Below are positions 9,863 through 19,851 of a DNA stretch of 64,000 bases, one piece after another. The DNA is taken from NCBI GenBank assembly GCA_018806915.1, contig JAGKQI010000049.1, positions 682,001 through 746,000 of the forward strand, written 5' to 3'. The first letter of the stretch is position 1. Every line of letters starts with the position of its first letter. Made by a program: the position numbers and the translations under genes. The stretch is from Phytophthora colocasiae (Eukaryota; Oomycota; Peronosporomycetes; Peronosporales; Peronosporaceae). Below the pieces are notes generated by a model. That model saw nothing but the letters and a program-made list of their open reading frames with translations. It made no database searches and was not told the DNA's origin.

Positions 9863-11542
9863 CTAGTCCATTGATCGACAGTGCCCAAGATATTCCACCT
9901 TATCCATGCCCCAGAAGCTTTTTGCCACACTGATCGAGAGGTTCCACTTATCGCAGGCCTCCAGCAGATCCTCTACTCGTTCGCACATCTGATCCCACGA
10001 TCTCGATGTGATCAAGATGTCGTCGATGTACGATCTTCGTCCCAGCACCGACGGGCGACCAGGATCCTCCGGGATCCCTGAGTCAAACACATCCGCAGAG
10101 CCCTCCGCATCTCCCGTCTGGGAAATCTTCAGAAACCCATATAGGGCATTGTCTACGAGACGTTGGTAGATCTGGGGAGCGTTCTTCAATCCGAAGGGCA
10201 TGCGATTCCACTCGAAGAGGCCGAACGGGGTGGTGAAAGCCGAGATCGCGCGAGCTCGGTCAGTCATAGACACGACCCAGAATCCGCTGGCCATGTCCAG
10301 CGAACAGTACCATAGAACCTTGTCGAGATCTTCCAGCAGGTCGTTGATCAGGGGCATCGGGTAAACCATCAGCCTCGTGAGGCTGTTCACCAGCCGATAA
10401 TCGATGCATAGCCGGATATCCACACCGTTCTTCTTGATAATCACCACGATCGGGGATGCCCACGGTGAGGTCGATGGCCGGATTTTCTTGGCGGCTAGGA
10501 GGCCTTTGATGAGATCCGATACTTTCTCGCGGAACTGTGGCGCCACCTTTCGGACTCGTTGTGCGATCGGCTTTGCATCACCCACGTCGATATCGCATAT
10601 AACACCCTTGGCCGCTGGAGGAAGTGCGTTTCCCTTTCCGATCAGGAGATGTCGCTTCTTCCAAATAATCTGTCGAAGTTTCTCGATCTCCTCCGGGGTA
10701 GCAGATCCTGGACTTCCCACTTGTAGATCCTCGATCCTAACTTCTTCAGTGGTGGAGATCTGGATCTCTGGTACTACTGCGAGGTTATCGGCCCGATCTT
10801 CGGCCGAAAAATCACCACCTTCGTGTAAGTGGGTCTGATCGGCATTCGTTGATGGATCCTCAAGTTTGCCGCCCTTGGCTGTCAGGGTCGGGGTGTCCAC
10901 GACCGTGGAGATGGCGTCCGCGTCGGATATCTGTTTGATCTCGGTATTAAAATCTGGATTTTCTGTTTTTGCTCCGATCCCTTCTTCGCATGTCTGATCT
11001 GTCCGACCTGGGGCCTGATCTGCCAAGCTCTCATTCGTCTCACCGCCCCCAGCTTCGCCACTCGGGGTCCTGTCGGGGCTGATCGTTATCGGTGGTGTGA
11101 TCATGGAATCCGGTTGTGGCTCGAGAAACGTGACCTTGACTCCGGCCGCATAGGTCGATCGAGTTGGTGATCGGGGTTCTAAGGTCGATATCGATACGAG
11201 ATCGGGGTCGATCTTGGTCGTCTCACCTCGGCGAAGTATGGATCGCGGTGTAGCGTAGGTTGGCCGTTCGACTGCCGGCAGCGAGGCTTCTACGGGTGTT
11301 TTAGGTACTGATCTTGCGTCTACTGTCGTTTCTAGAGCCAAGTTCTGCCATTCCATGTAACGCCGCGATCCGACCGATACAAACCCGGGGTATCGAGGAA
11401 CTTTTTCTTGATCAAGTACCATTCCGACATGTAATCGGTGATCCAGTCGTAGAATCTTCTCGCTCAGATTCGTGATCGCTAAGTACCGAGTCCGGCCGGG
11501 TCCTTCTACCACAGTAGGTACCCATCGGTCGCCTCTGGTCAC
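9863..11542 (-). CDS. Gypsy-A reverse transcriptase with N-terminal linker
   Basis: The 559-residue frame has a divergent first half (acidic, low complexity, with the phrase LADQAPGRTDQTCEEG near residue 170). The RT follows: ASPIVVIIKKNGVDIRLCIDYRLVN (palm/fingers), YCSLDMASGFWVV (first Asp), TPFGLFEWNRMPFGLKNAP and the active site YIDDIL (catalytic pair). A 25-30 residue insertion precedes YIDD compared with ordinary Gypsy RT (GDAEGSADVFDSG...). The frame is lost after VEYLGH; the connection resumes at 9800. This enzyme makes cDNA from the element RNA. Confidence 0.85.
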   Translation of the reverse strand: MTRGDRWVPTVVEGPGRTRYLAITNLSEKILRLDHRLHVGMVLDQEKVPRYPGFVSVGSRRYMEWQNLALETTVDARSVPKTPVEASLPAVERPTYATPRSILRRGETTKIDPDLVSISTLEPRSPTRSTYAAGVKVTFLEPQPDSMITPPITISPDRTPSGEAGGGETNESLADQAPGRTDQTCEEGIGAKTENPDFNTEIKQISDADAISTVVDTPTLTAKGGKLEDPSTNADQTHLHEGGDFSAEDRADNLAVVPEIQISTTEEVRIEDLQVGSPGSATPEEIEKLRQIIWKKRHLLIGKGNALPPAAKGVICDIDVGDAKPIAQRVRKVAPQFREKVSDLIKGLLAAKKIRPSTSPWASPIVVIIKKNGVDIRLCIDYRLVNSLTRLMVYPMPLINDLLEDLDKVLWYCSLDMASGFWVVSMTDRARAISAFTTPFGLFEWNRMPFGLKNAPQIYQRLVDNALYGFLKISQTGDAEGSADVFDSGIPEDPGRPSVLGRRSYIDDILITSRSWDQMCERVEDLLEACDKWNLSISVAKSFWGMDKVEYLGHCRSMD

Positions 11543-11588
11543 CCATAATTTCTCCGTCGCCGATAATTTTACTTTTGACGCGATCTCC

Positions 11589-12270
11589 TCAGATCCTCCA
11601 ACCGGGATGTAGATCTTCCTCCAGTTTCACTGATCTGACCTTCTCCCCATACAATCTCTTACGACCATTAAGTGGGATCCCCACCTCATTGGGTAAACAC
11701 ATCGATCCCTTCGCAAGATCCATTCGGACCCCAGCCGGGATCATGAAGTCCATACCCAGGATCGCATCTTGTCCAGATAGATCTCCGATCCAAATATCGA
11801 AAAAGTAAACCAAGTATCCTGCAAGCGTGATCTTGATCCTCGTTCTCCCTTCGGCGGTATACACGTTACCCCCGATCCCAACACACTCCTGTCTCTGACT
11901 AGTGTCAAAGTGGCACCCAACCTTACGAGCAAAGGCGGTATCCAAGATGTACCTCGGCGCCGGTGTCCAGGAGCAAGATCGCTCTTTCATGATTGATCTT
12001 GCCTGAGATCTTGGGTTGGCGGAACCATTTTCCTGGTGCGTGGTATTTCCAGTACCCCCTGGATTCTCCTTCCTTGAGATCCAAGGCCACCTCCGCACAA
12101 AATCGAGAGAACTCATCAACCCGGGGGAGACTCGCGATCCTAGCAGTATACGAATGCAACTTACATGTATTACCGCGTAGATCCGGACCCTCCCTATCTT
12201 GATCTCTCGATTTCTTGTTCACATATGCATAGATGCAGTACTCAGAACGCTCGGCTCGTACCGGTTTCCA
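11589..12270 (-). pseudogene. Gypsy-A aspartic protease, frameshifted at the active site
   Basis: One frame supplies the upstream region and the active-site motif ILLLDTGAEV (about 11960). A shift a few bases later moves to the frame reading DTAFARKVGCHFDTSQ...CVGIGG and DAILGMDFMIPAGV, the second half of a retropepsin (flap and ILGMDF strand). Together they make a normal-length Gypsy protease that would cut Gag-Pol. As written it is broken. Confidence 0.75.
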
Positions 12271-12284
12271 AACCGGCGAGCGTC

Positions 12285-13135
12285 CTAGTTTAACATCTTC
12301 TCCACCTTCTCGGGGAACAATCCAGCGTGTCGAGTCGGATCGTACCACTTGCGAATCTGGTTGCAGAATTCTTCCATGGGGCATTCTCCAGCTTCGTGGA
12401 TCTCCCCACAACCGCGGCAGGTATACAGACAGCGATCCGTTGGGTGGCCTCTCTTCCCGCACTTATCACAAGTTAGACGCCTCCAACAGTCCAGATCTGT
12501 GTGCTTCCGGGATCCGCAGTGCGAACAGCGACCTCGATCGGGATCCGATGTACCTCTCCGATCCGCGATCCGGCCTCGATCTTGCGCGTTCATATGCGAT
12601 CGCGCCTGATCCGGCTGGTGGGAGGCGCCCCCCGTACCGATCTGCTTGTCTTCAGTCGCGGCAAGGTATATTCTCCGGAAATCTCCTTCAGAATCGGATC
12701 CATCCGATCCGGATATCTCTTCCGATTCCGAGCTCGGATCTTGGGTTTGGATCGCCCGTACCACCGCTCGGGTGGGGGCTGCCGGGGCACTGGCCGGTGC
12801 CTTTTGTCGGTACTTCGATCCAAACGCAGATTTACGTTGTCTGCTTTTCGCCCGTTCCCGGGCACGAAGTACCTCCTCAAGTTCGTCGACGTCACTCAGT
12901 CGGAGTAGAGTCAGCCGATCAGCCAACTCCGGATCTCCTAATGTCTCGATGTAGTGGTCCACATGTTCCCGGCGGGCCTTAGGGCTCCCATCCTTGATCT
13001 TCAGTTTAGCTCGTAAGGCTGCCACGTTAAGCCGGTACAGGTAGTCGAGAGGAGTCTTCTCCGATCGCTTGCGAGCGTGATAGTATTGCCACGCGACCGA
13101 CATACCCAACCCACAATACTGGGTCTGGAAACTGT
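12285..13135 (-). CDS. Gypsy-A Gag, capsid end and nucleocapsid with three zinc knuckles
   Basis: The frame continues the Gag capsid (WQYYHARKRSEKTPLDYLYRL, VDHYIETLGDPELADRLTLL) and ends in three knuckles: CSHCGSRKHTDLDC and CDKCGKRGHPTDRC (both CX2CX4HX4C), and CRGCGEIHEAGEC (CX2CX3HX4C). Knuckles bind the element RNA during packaging. It follows the first Gag frame after a one-base shift near 13130. It stops before the protease. Confidence 0.85.
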
Positions 13136-14617
13136 CTAGCAGATCCGCCCACTCGTCCGACTGAGTTGTCTATACCAGTTCTTCGCCGGCCCGACCATCA
13201 AATCTGCAAACGTGAGGCATTTATCCTCTTCCGTAGCCTGATCGCGCTGGAATGCCGACTTGACCTTGCCGATCCAGGCCCGAGCGCGATCTTCATCCAG
13301 ATCTTTACCCGCGAAATCTTTCAGATCCGAGATCGCTGAGATCCGGACCCGCTGGATCATCGACGACCCTCCTTGGCCGATCGCCGCAGACGCGATCGCT
13401 GCCCGACTCGGCATCTGTCCAGCGGGGTTTGGTATGCCCAGATCGTCCGGATCATATTCCCAAGCATCGGGATCCGAAGTCGCAACAGATTCCATATCGA
13501 CATCGGACGCCCCCTTGATCGGCGGTCGGAGTATCGGCGAACGAGGTGTCGCGAGACTCCGTTCCTTTAGGAAGCGATCCATCGCCACCTGGAAGTAGTC
13601 ATCTAACTTGTTGCTCGATCCTGCGGAATCCGTTGTCGGCGCGGTCTGATCTGTCCGAATCTGGCGATCCTCTTGTTGACCGTGCGTCTTGACCTCCGAT
13701 TTCACAGCCGCCAATCGTGTATCCTGCTTCTTCACTCGCGATCTCAGGAACTTGGCACCGGAGGGGCCCAACGACATATGTTGCGGTCCTCTTGGGTTAT
13801 CGGAGTCCGGCTTCGAGGTAGCTGATGCGTAGCGCGACGATCCGGTCTGATAGCCGGGATCGGGCGTCAGCGGGCGTTCGCCAACCAAGATCTTGAGGGA
13901 GTCGAATAGATCGTGGGTCGCAGATTGAATTGCTTCCAGTTCCATGTCAAACAAAGAGTTTGGGTCAAATTCTCCAGCAACTAAACCAGCTTCTTGGAGT
14001 AGATCAAGTAGTATCTTCACCGCATTCAGGCGATCAGAGCTAGTCCGGGGTTTTGACACTGGGCCAGCTAGGTTACCGATCTGACGGACTTGTATGATCG
14101 CAAGAACGGGATCGTTCAACAAGGTCTCGCTCAGCATCCTCCTGTAGTAGGCCTGCTCGATTGCGTCCTTGGTGATCGTTGATCCTGAGTTGATCACATC
14201 TTCTGTTTCTGAATCTGGAGCCTTCAGTTTTGTCCGGGTACTCTTGATCTTCTTCTTCTTGGTTGATCTTGAGGCGGCCGTGGACTCGATGAGCAGATTA
14301 GGTTTCAGCTTTGCCGGTTCCTTATCGCTCGTGTGCGGATCTCGATTTTCATCGAGATCCGCGGTGGCTGAAGGGGCCTTGGGAGGAATTCGAGGTTTTT
14401 CTTCAAGATCTGGATTGTGATCCAGGTCTGCCTCGTGTCTGTCAGTAGAGATCCTCCCAGAACTCTGCTGATCTGTGGATCTTTCCGTTTTTATCGGTGC
14501 CTGCGTCGATCCAACATTCGTAGGCACTTCTTCCCCTTGTTCTTCTTTTACCTTGACATCTTCTTGGGACTCACGGTGATATCCGAAGTTACCAGAAGAT
14601 CCGGGCACGCGCACCAT
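13136..14617 (-). CDS. Gypsy-A Gag, N-terminal part
   Basis: This 493-residue frame begins at the ATG at 14617. The first half is charged and low-complexity (many Lys/Glu/Pro/Thr). The second half contains the start of a retrotransposon Gag fold (FAGKDLDEDRARAWIGKVKSAF, KCLTFADLMVGPAKNWYRQL). The frame is lost right after YRQL and continues in 12285-13135. The first ATG overlaps the primer binding site one base from the LTR, so a downstream start is possible. Confidence 0.75.
   Translation of the reverse strand: MVRVPGSSGNFGYHRESQEDVKVKEEQGEEVPTNVGSTQAPIKTERSTDQQSSGRISTDRHEADLDHNPDLEEKPRIPPKAPSATADLDENRDPHTSDKEPAKLKPNLLIESTAASRSTKKKKIKSTRTKLKAPDSETEDVINSGSTITKDAIEQAYYRRMLSETLLNDPVLAIIQVRQIGNLAGPVSKPRTSSDRLNAVKILLDLLQEAGLVAGEFDPNSLFDMELEAIQSATHDLFDSLKILVGERPLTPDPGYQTGSSRYASATSKPDSDNPRGPQHMSLGPSGAKFLRSRVKKQDTRLAAVKSEVKTHGQQEDRQIRTDQTAPTTDSAGSSNKLDDYFQVAMDRFLKERSLATPRSPILRPPIKGASDVDMESVATSDPDAWEYDPDDLGIPNPAGQMPSRAAIASAAIGQGGSSMIQRVRISAISDLKDFAGKDLDEDRARAWIGKVKSAFQRDQATEEDKCLTFADLMVGPAKNWYRQLSRTSGRIC
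14599..14616 (-). promoter_or_regulatory. Gypsy-A primer binding site
   Basis: On the plus strand this reads ...CCGGGCACGCGCACCA, ending in CCA one base before the LTR edge at 14618. It has the form of a tRNA 3' end: 5-nt T-stem strand CCGGG, 7-nt acceptor strand CACGCGC, discriminator A, CCA. On the element strand it is TGGTGCGCGTGCCCGG directly after the LTR, the standard PBS place. The matching tRNA was not identified. Confidence 0.7.
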
Positions 14618-17600
14618 TGTGGTCGAGCGGGTCTGCCAAAATCTCGTTAAGGCAGGTCTCGATCACCACTTGCGCCCAGACACCGACTAACGGAGGGGGT
14701 CCCCCGATGATCCGTGATCTAGCTGTGTGTAGTTTCACCTTGTGTACCCGTCGGTAGGCGGGTTACGCTCTTCCAGGTGACTTCTGAAGGTGTCTTGTAG
14801 GTCGGAAGAAAGTCTTGCGTGACGCAGGGGTTTGAGGTAGCGTGGAAGTTCTTCACTCCACCTCGGGGTACTTGATCCCGGTCGTAGGCGAGTTCTCGAG
14901 CCTTGATCCGGGCGCCTGGTTCTCGATCCAGGTCTTCCAATAGTCCAATGTTCGGGATCCAGTCCCTTCCTTTCCGTTGTTTTCCGCTTCCGATAGCGGG
15001 GTCTTGAGGGGGTGAGATTCGACGGGATCGTCAGGCTAAACAACCAATTCCTTCCGATCCGATGCATGCACTTAAAGGATAGGTCACTAGATAGGGCAAA
15101 GCTGGCCAATATATTATCCAGTCTTAACCGCTATACTAGATCACGTATCCTTACCTTCCCGACGCTTGTAGGGCCAATGTAGTTCCCGGTTCCAGGCGTG
15201 GCGAAGGCACTTGAGTGGTTCAGGGCAAATTCGATTCTGTTTATGGTTATCCCTATGCCTACTAGTCCCATCCTGATTTACTATCCTACGATCACCTGAC
15301 ACTGGCTACATGGCTGATCTCTAACCTTGTTCCGCTAACCCTGATCGGGAGCCGATTTCGTACTTAACCGGGGCGCGATCTCGTACCTAACCGAGACACG
15401 ATCTCGCACTTACCCGGGACGCGATCTCGTACTTAATCGGGAGCCGATCGCGTACTTAACCGGGGTACGATCACCGCGTGATCCTACTCGGTCGTCCTCC
15501 GGGGAATCAAGATCAGACCAATAGAAAGGTCCAAGTCGTCGGGCTGGTCCTTGATCTGAGCTTAACCGGGGGCCGATCTCGTACTTAATCGGGAGGTGAC
15601 GCCACGTGATCCCGCTTGGTCATCGTCCAGGAGTCGGGATCAGGCAAATAGAAGGGCCCAATTTGTCGGGCTGGGCCGTGAACCAATATCGTATCCACCT
15701 AGGGTCACGTCACAGCTGATCACGTGGAAACAGCCTTGTTCCTTCCATCCCTCCACGTGACACGACTCGATCACTATCGACCACCACTTCACTGCCACAG
15801 AGTAAACTTGATTAGCTGTGATATCCGCTCGTGAACCCGTGCCACAGTTAGCGAGCATCGATCCTTGCTCTTGGCGGCGTAATGTAAGATCACCGGTCTC
15901 CGTTCACCATTCTCAGTCAAACTTCGTCGGTCTTCACATCTCGTCCGCCAATTACACTTACTTGGAGCTGATGGTCTTCACTGACGTGGGGTCCACCCCA
16001 CCACCTATCGCTTAAACATGACTGCCTCCGTGGATCACACTTAGACCCAAGATCGTTAGTAATCCTAGTTGGTCTCCCCCTCATGAGTGCAGAATCGACT
16101 GAATCCTCAGCGATCTCCACTTCTGGGGCATCACGTGTACCTCTCCATCGTAGATCACAGTCTTACGACCTCAAGAATATCTGTCAACGCTGATCGTCAG
16201 CCGGTCACACTTTGACTTGGACTGAGTATACAGTATACATACTCGAAGCGTGATCAGGATATATCCACATTTCTTATTTTCGTACTTACTCGAGAAGTGC
16301 ATGGAGATTAGTATGGTGGACCGATGGCTGCTTCCGATCGCTTTGGATGACGCTAGTTTAGTGAGCTTGATCCGGTGTTTTAGACCCATGATCACTGCAG
16401 ATATGGGTGGATATATCCCGATCGCACTTCGAGTATGTATACTGTATACTCAGTCCAAGTCAAAGTGTGACCGGCTGACGATCAGCGTTGACAGATATTC
16501 TTGAGGTCGTAAGACTGTGATCTACGATGGAGAGGTACACGTGATGCCCCAGAAGTGGAGATCGCTGAGGATTCAGTCGATTCTGCACTCATGAGGGGGA
16601 GACCAACTAGGATTACTAACGATCTTGGGTCTAAGTGTGATCCACGGAGGCAGTCATGTTTAAGCGATAGGTGGTGGGGTGGACCCCACGTCAGTGAAGA
16701 CCATCAGCTCCAAGTAAGTGTAATTGGCGGACGAGATGTGAAGACCGACGAAGTTTGACTGAGAATGGTGAACGGAGACCGGTGATCTTACATTACGCCG
16801 CCAAGAGCAAGGATCGATGCTCGCTAACTGTGGCACGGGTTCACGAGCGGATATCACAGCTAATCAAGTTTACTCTGTGGCAGTGAAGTGGTGGTCGATA
16901 GTGATCGAGTCGTGTCACGTGGAGGGATGGAAGGAACAAGGCTGTTTCCACGTGATCAGCTGTGACGTGACCCTAGGTGGATACGATATTGGTTCACGGC
17001 CCAGCCCGACAAATTGGGCCCTTCTATTTGCCTGATCCCGACTCCCTGGACGATGACCAAGCGGGATCACGTGGCGTCACCTCCCGATTAAGTACGAGAT
17101 CGGCCCCCGGTTAAGCTCAGATCAAGGACCAGCCCGACGACTTGGACCTTTCTATTGGTCTGATCTTGATTCCCCGGAGGACGACCGAGTAGGATCACGC
17201 GGTGATCGTACCCCGGTTAAGTACGCGATCGGCTCCCGATTAAGTACGAGATCGCGTCCCGGGTAAGTGCGAGATCGTGTCTCGGTTAGGTACGAGATCG
17301 CGCCCCGGTTAAGTACGAAATCGGCTCCCGATCAGGGTTAGCGGAACAAGGTTAGAGATCAGCCATGTAGCCAGTGTCAGGTGATCGTAGGATAGTAAAT
17401 CAGGATGGGACTAGTAGGCATAGGGATAACCATAAACAGAATCGAATTTGCCCTGAACCACTCAAGTGCCTTCGCCACGCCTGGAACCGGGAACTACATT
17501 GGCCCTACAAGCGTCGGGAAGGTAAGGATACGTGATCTAGTATAGCGGTTAAGACTGGATAATATATTGGCCAGCTTTGCCCTATCTAGTGACCTATCCT

Positions 17601-18058
17601 TTAAGTGCATGCATCGGATCGGAAGGAATTGGTTGTTTAGCCTGACGATCCCGTCGAATCTCACCCCCTCAAGACCCCCGCTATCGGAAGCGGAAAGCAA
17701 CGGAAAGGAAGGGACTGGATCCCGAGCATTGGACTATTGGAAGACCTGGATCGAGAACCAGGCGCCCGGATCAAGGCTCGAGAACTCGCCTACGACCGGG
17801 ATCAAGTACCCCGAGGTGGAGTGAAGAACTTCCACGCTACCTCAAACCCCTGCGTCACGCAAGACTTTCTTCCGACCTACAAGACACCTTCAGAAGTCAC
17901 CTGGAAGAGCGTAACCCGCCTACCGACGGGTACACAAGGTGAAACTACACACAGCTAGATCACGGATCATCGGGGGACCCCCTCCGTTAGTCGGTGTCTG
18001 GGCGCAAGTGGTGATCGAGACCTGCCTCAACGAGATTTTGGCAGACCCGCTCCACCAC
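14618..18058. repeat. 3.44-kb near-perfect palindrome (two LTR arms head to head)
   Basis: Coordinates i and 32675-i pair throughout: ORFs at 15640-15858 and 16817-17035, 15818-16015 and 16660-16857, and 15917-16120 and 16555-16758 are exact mirror images. Arms are about 14618-16268 and 16408-18058 (1.65 kb each), with only a few mismatches and 1-2-bp indels, around a spacer of about 140 bp. The outer kilobase of each arm is the Gypsy-A LTR sequence; the inner 0.6 kb is not clearly present at LTR copy 1. The outer end of the right arm lacks a PBS or Gag, so the arm is an isolated LTR in plus orientation. It could be head-to-head insertion, a fold-back duplication or an assembly artefact. Confidence 0.9.
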
Positions 18059-19330
18059 GTTAATTACGATTTTCGAGTGGATTGTGGCCGTTACGCTGTG
18101 ATGTGATTGGGTGTATGGTGGATACTGAGAGAAAGGGGGGCGAGGGACGAGGTTATGTCCCGTGTGACAATATGATGGATTTGTTGAAGATAATTATATA
18201 TATACAACCTTCACCTGTACTGCAAAGGGGCCCAAGAGATCAGAAGTGTTCCTCGGAAAGTGCACAAACTCCGAGAGACGTAAAACACTCAGTCTGATCG
18301 CCGGACTTTCCCCGACGATGAGTGCCTAAAGGTTGGCAGAAAGTCTCTCGGACGAACGTATCTCTGAGAGACCTCATCCCGTTGCCGTCATGTGTGGTGA
18401 TGATGGTTCAAGGATTATTATTATACCCACAAGATACCAAGTATCGCACACCGGACGTAGCGCGCCCGCGCATACCCCAATTGGACTTCGTGCGTTGTAG
18501 CATACGTGCTCCGCACCCTGAAAACACTCATGGATTTCTGGTATTACGGATGGAAACTCTGATATCACACCATGAAGTCTGACGAACATGAGTCCGACGT
18601 ACATGAGTCTGACGAACATGATTCTGGTAACACAAGTCTGATGTGTCCGGCTTATACAAGCAATATTCCAGACATTACCAGTTTCCGATGATCAGACCCA
18701 AGTGTCACGACTTTGGTATTACGACTCTGATGTACATGATTCCGGAGTACATGGTTCCGATGAACATGTCTCCGATGCACATGATTCCAGACCCTGACGA
18801 ACAGGATACCAAGACTCTGGCACTGAAGTCCACTCCTTACTGAAACCAAGTGTACCCAACACGACCTCACGCAATCAAGTGACACGCAACCCACTCATCA
18901 CTGTAATGACATCATTAAGTGTCGACTCGACAAGATTTGCAGCATCGACTACCATAGTGAACCCAAGTGAAGATCCTGAGTTATACTGAGACCAAGTGTA
19001 CATGAGAATATGGAAGATAGGAGACAGAGATACGAGATAGATAACCAGAGTTCAATTTACCTTGTCACAAACAAGTCTATCTGCCTGCTGCTTCTTGTAA
19101 GTATTAGGCCACAACAAAGCTTTGAGTTGTGTGATCTCTCACCTATCAAGCCCCTTTAGGTGGAGATCAGCGTAACGAAGAGACCTGAGAGGACCCACCT
19201 ATTCCATGTACTAGTTGGGTCGATTGTCTTGTCTCTAGCGGTAGCCCATTTCATATTGTACGTTTGGACAGGTTCTGAGAGCTAGACAGTCGCTCCCAGG
19301 ACGCTCGGTAGACTGTTATATATAACCGAT
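18059..19330. other. Intergenic and likely Gypsy-B 5' LTR region; degenerate short repeats
   Basis: No convincing gene. At about 18570-18795 there are many degenerate 15-18-bp units built on GACGAACATGA / GATGTACATGATTCC. From about 19200 the sequence resembles a promoter/LTR: TATATATAACC near 19318 and an AT-rich stretch lead into the Gypsy-B leader. A matching downstream LTR was not found, so the LTR cannot be delimited. Confidence 0.4.
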
Positions 19331-19851
19331 AGTATTGGTTTATTTCCCTCTATACATTAGAGGGTGGTGCGCGAAAGTTACGGGAATACCAGACAGACCA
19401 GGTGTCTGGTGAACATTTCCCTAGTTGACCTGGAGAACTACCCCACTGCTCAAGGGCCAGGAAAGAATAAGAGCAGCTACAAATTTGTATATCAGAACTC
19501 TATATTGCGGTTATCTCGGACGTCTAGTGGCAGGACTTCCCATTGTATTAATTTCTCTTCTAATTTCAGAAACCTCCGGTGTACACAAGCGTTCACCGGA
19601 CAACGTTCGACTTCCAAGCGCTCCTGTGAGGACCAGAATGACATCCGACGGTCTACGCAAGGAACCCTCACTCTCACATACACTCTCACGACCCCGGCGA
19701 GGGTCTCATTACCAAGACAACGAACCTACGAGGACAGCACAAGGTAACACACGCCCACCTTGCTGTGCGACTCTGGTATTACATCAGTAGTCGCACTTCC
19801 AGGTTCACGGTACGCCCCTGCACCGCGATAAAAGTTGCACCGACTCGCGAC

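Larger units (their letters stand above)
1863..16268 (-). mobile_element. Gypsy-A: Ty3/Gypsy retrotransposon, minus strand, with antisense extra ORF
   Basis: Reading the minus strand from about 14.6 kb down, the order is gag, CCHC knuckles, aspartic protease, RT (YIDD), degenerate RNase H, a second complete RNase H, integrase (D,D,E) and chromodomain: Ty3/Gypsy order plus an extra RNase H. LTR-like direct repeats start TGTGGT at 1863 and 14618. A long ORF lies on the plus strand between the chromodomain and the lower LTR. The polyprotein is interrupted by several frameshifts (near 13.12, 11.95, 9.86 and 7.4 kb) and stops, so this copy is inactive. The outer end of the 5' LTR is not sharply defined because it merges into a palindrome centred at 16337; 16268 is where the arm ends. 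The lower LTR copy is less like copy 2 than copies 2 and 3 are like each other. Confidence 0.8.

Noticed and set aside
9863..14650. Several plus-strand ORFs (e.g. 10404-10838, 12233-12982)
   Set aside because: Shadows of the minus-strand Gag-Pol; GATC-rich composition keeps both strands open. Only 3319-6388 shows independent protein features.
15640..17035. Pairs of identical 65-72-codon ORFs on both strands
   Set aside because: They are mirror images produced by the palindrome, not duplicated genes; no promoter, intron or domain.
1858..18063. Terminal inverted repeats of a giant DNA transposon (copy 1 versus copy 3)
   Set aside because: The repeats end in an LTR/PBS context and enclose a Ty3/Gypsy polyprotein; no matching target duplication was found at the two outer ends.
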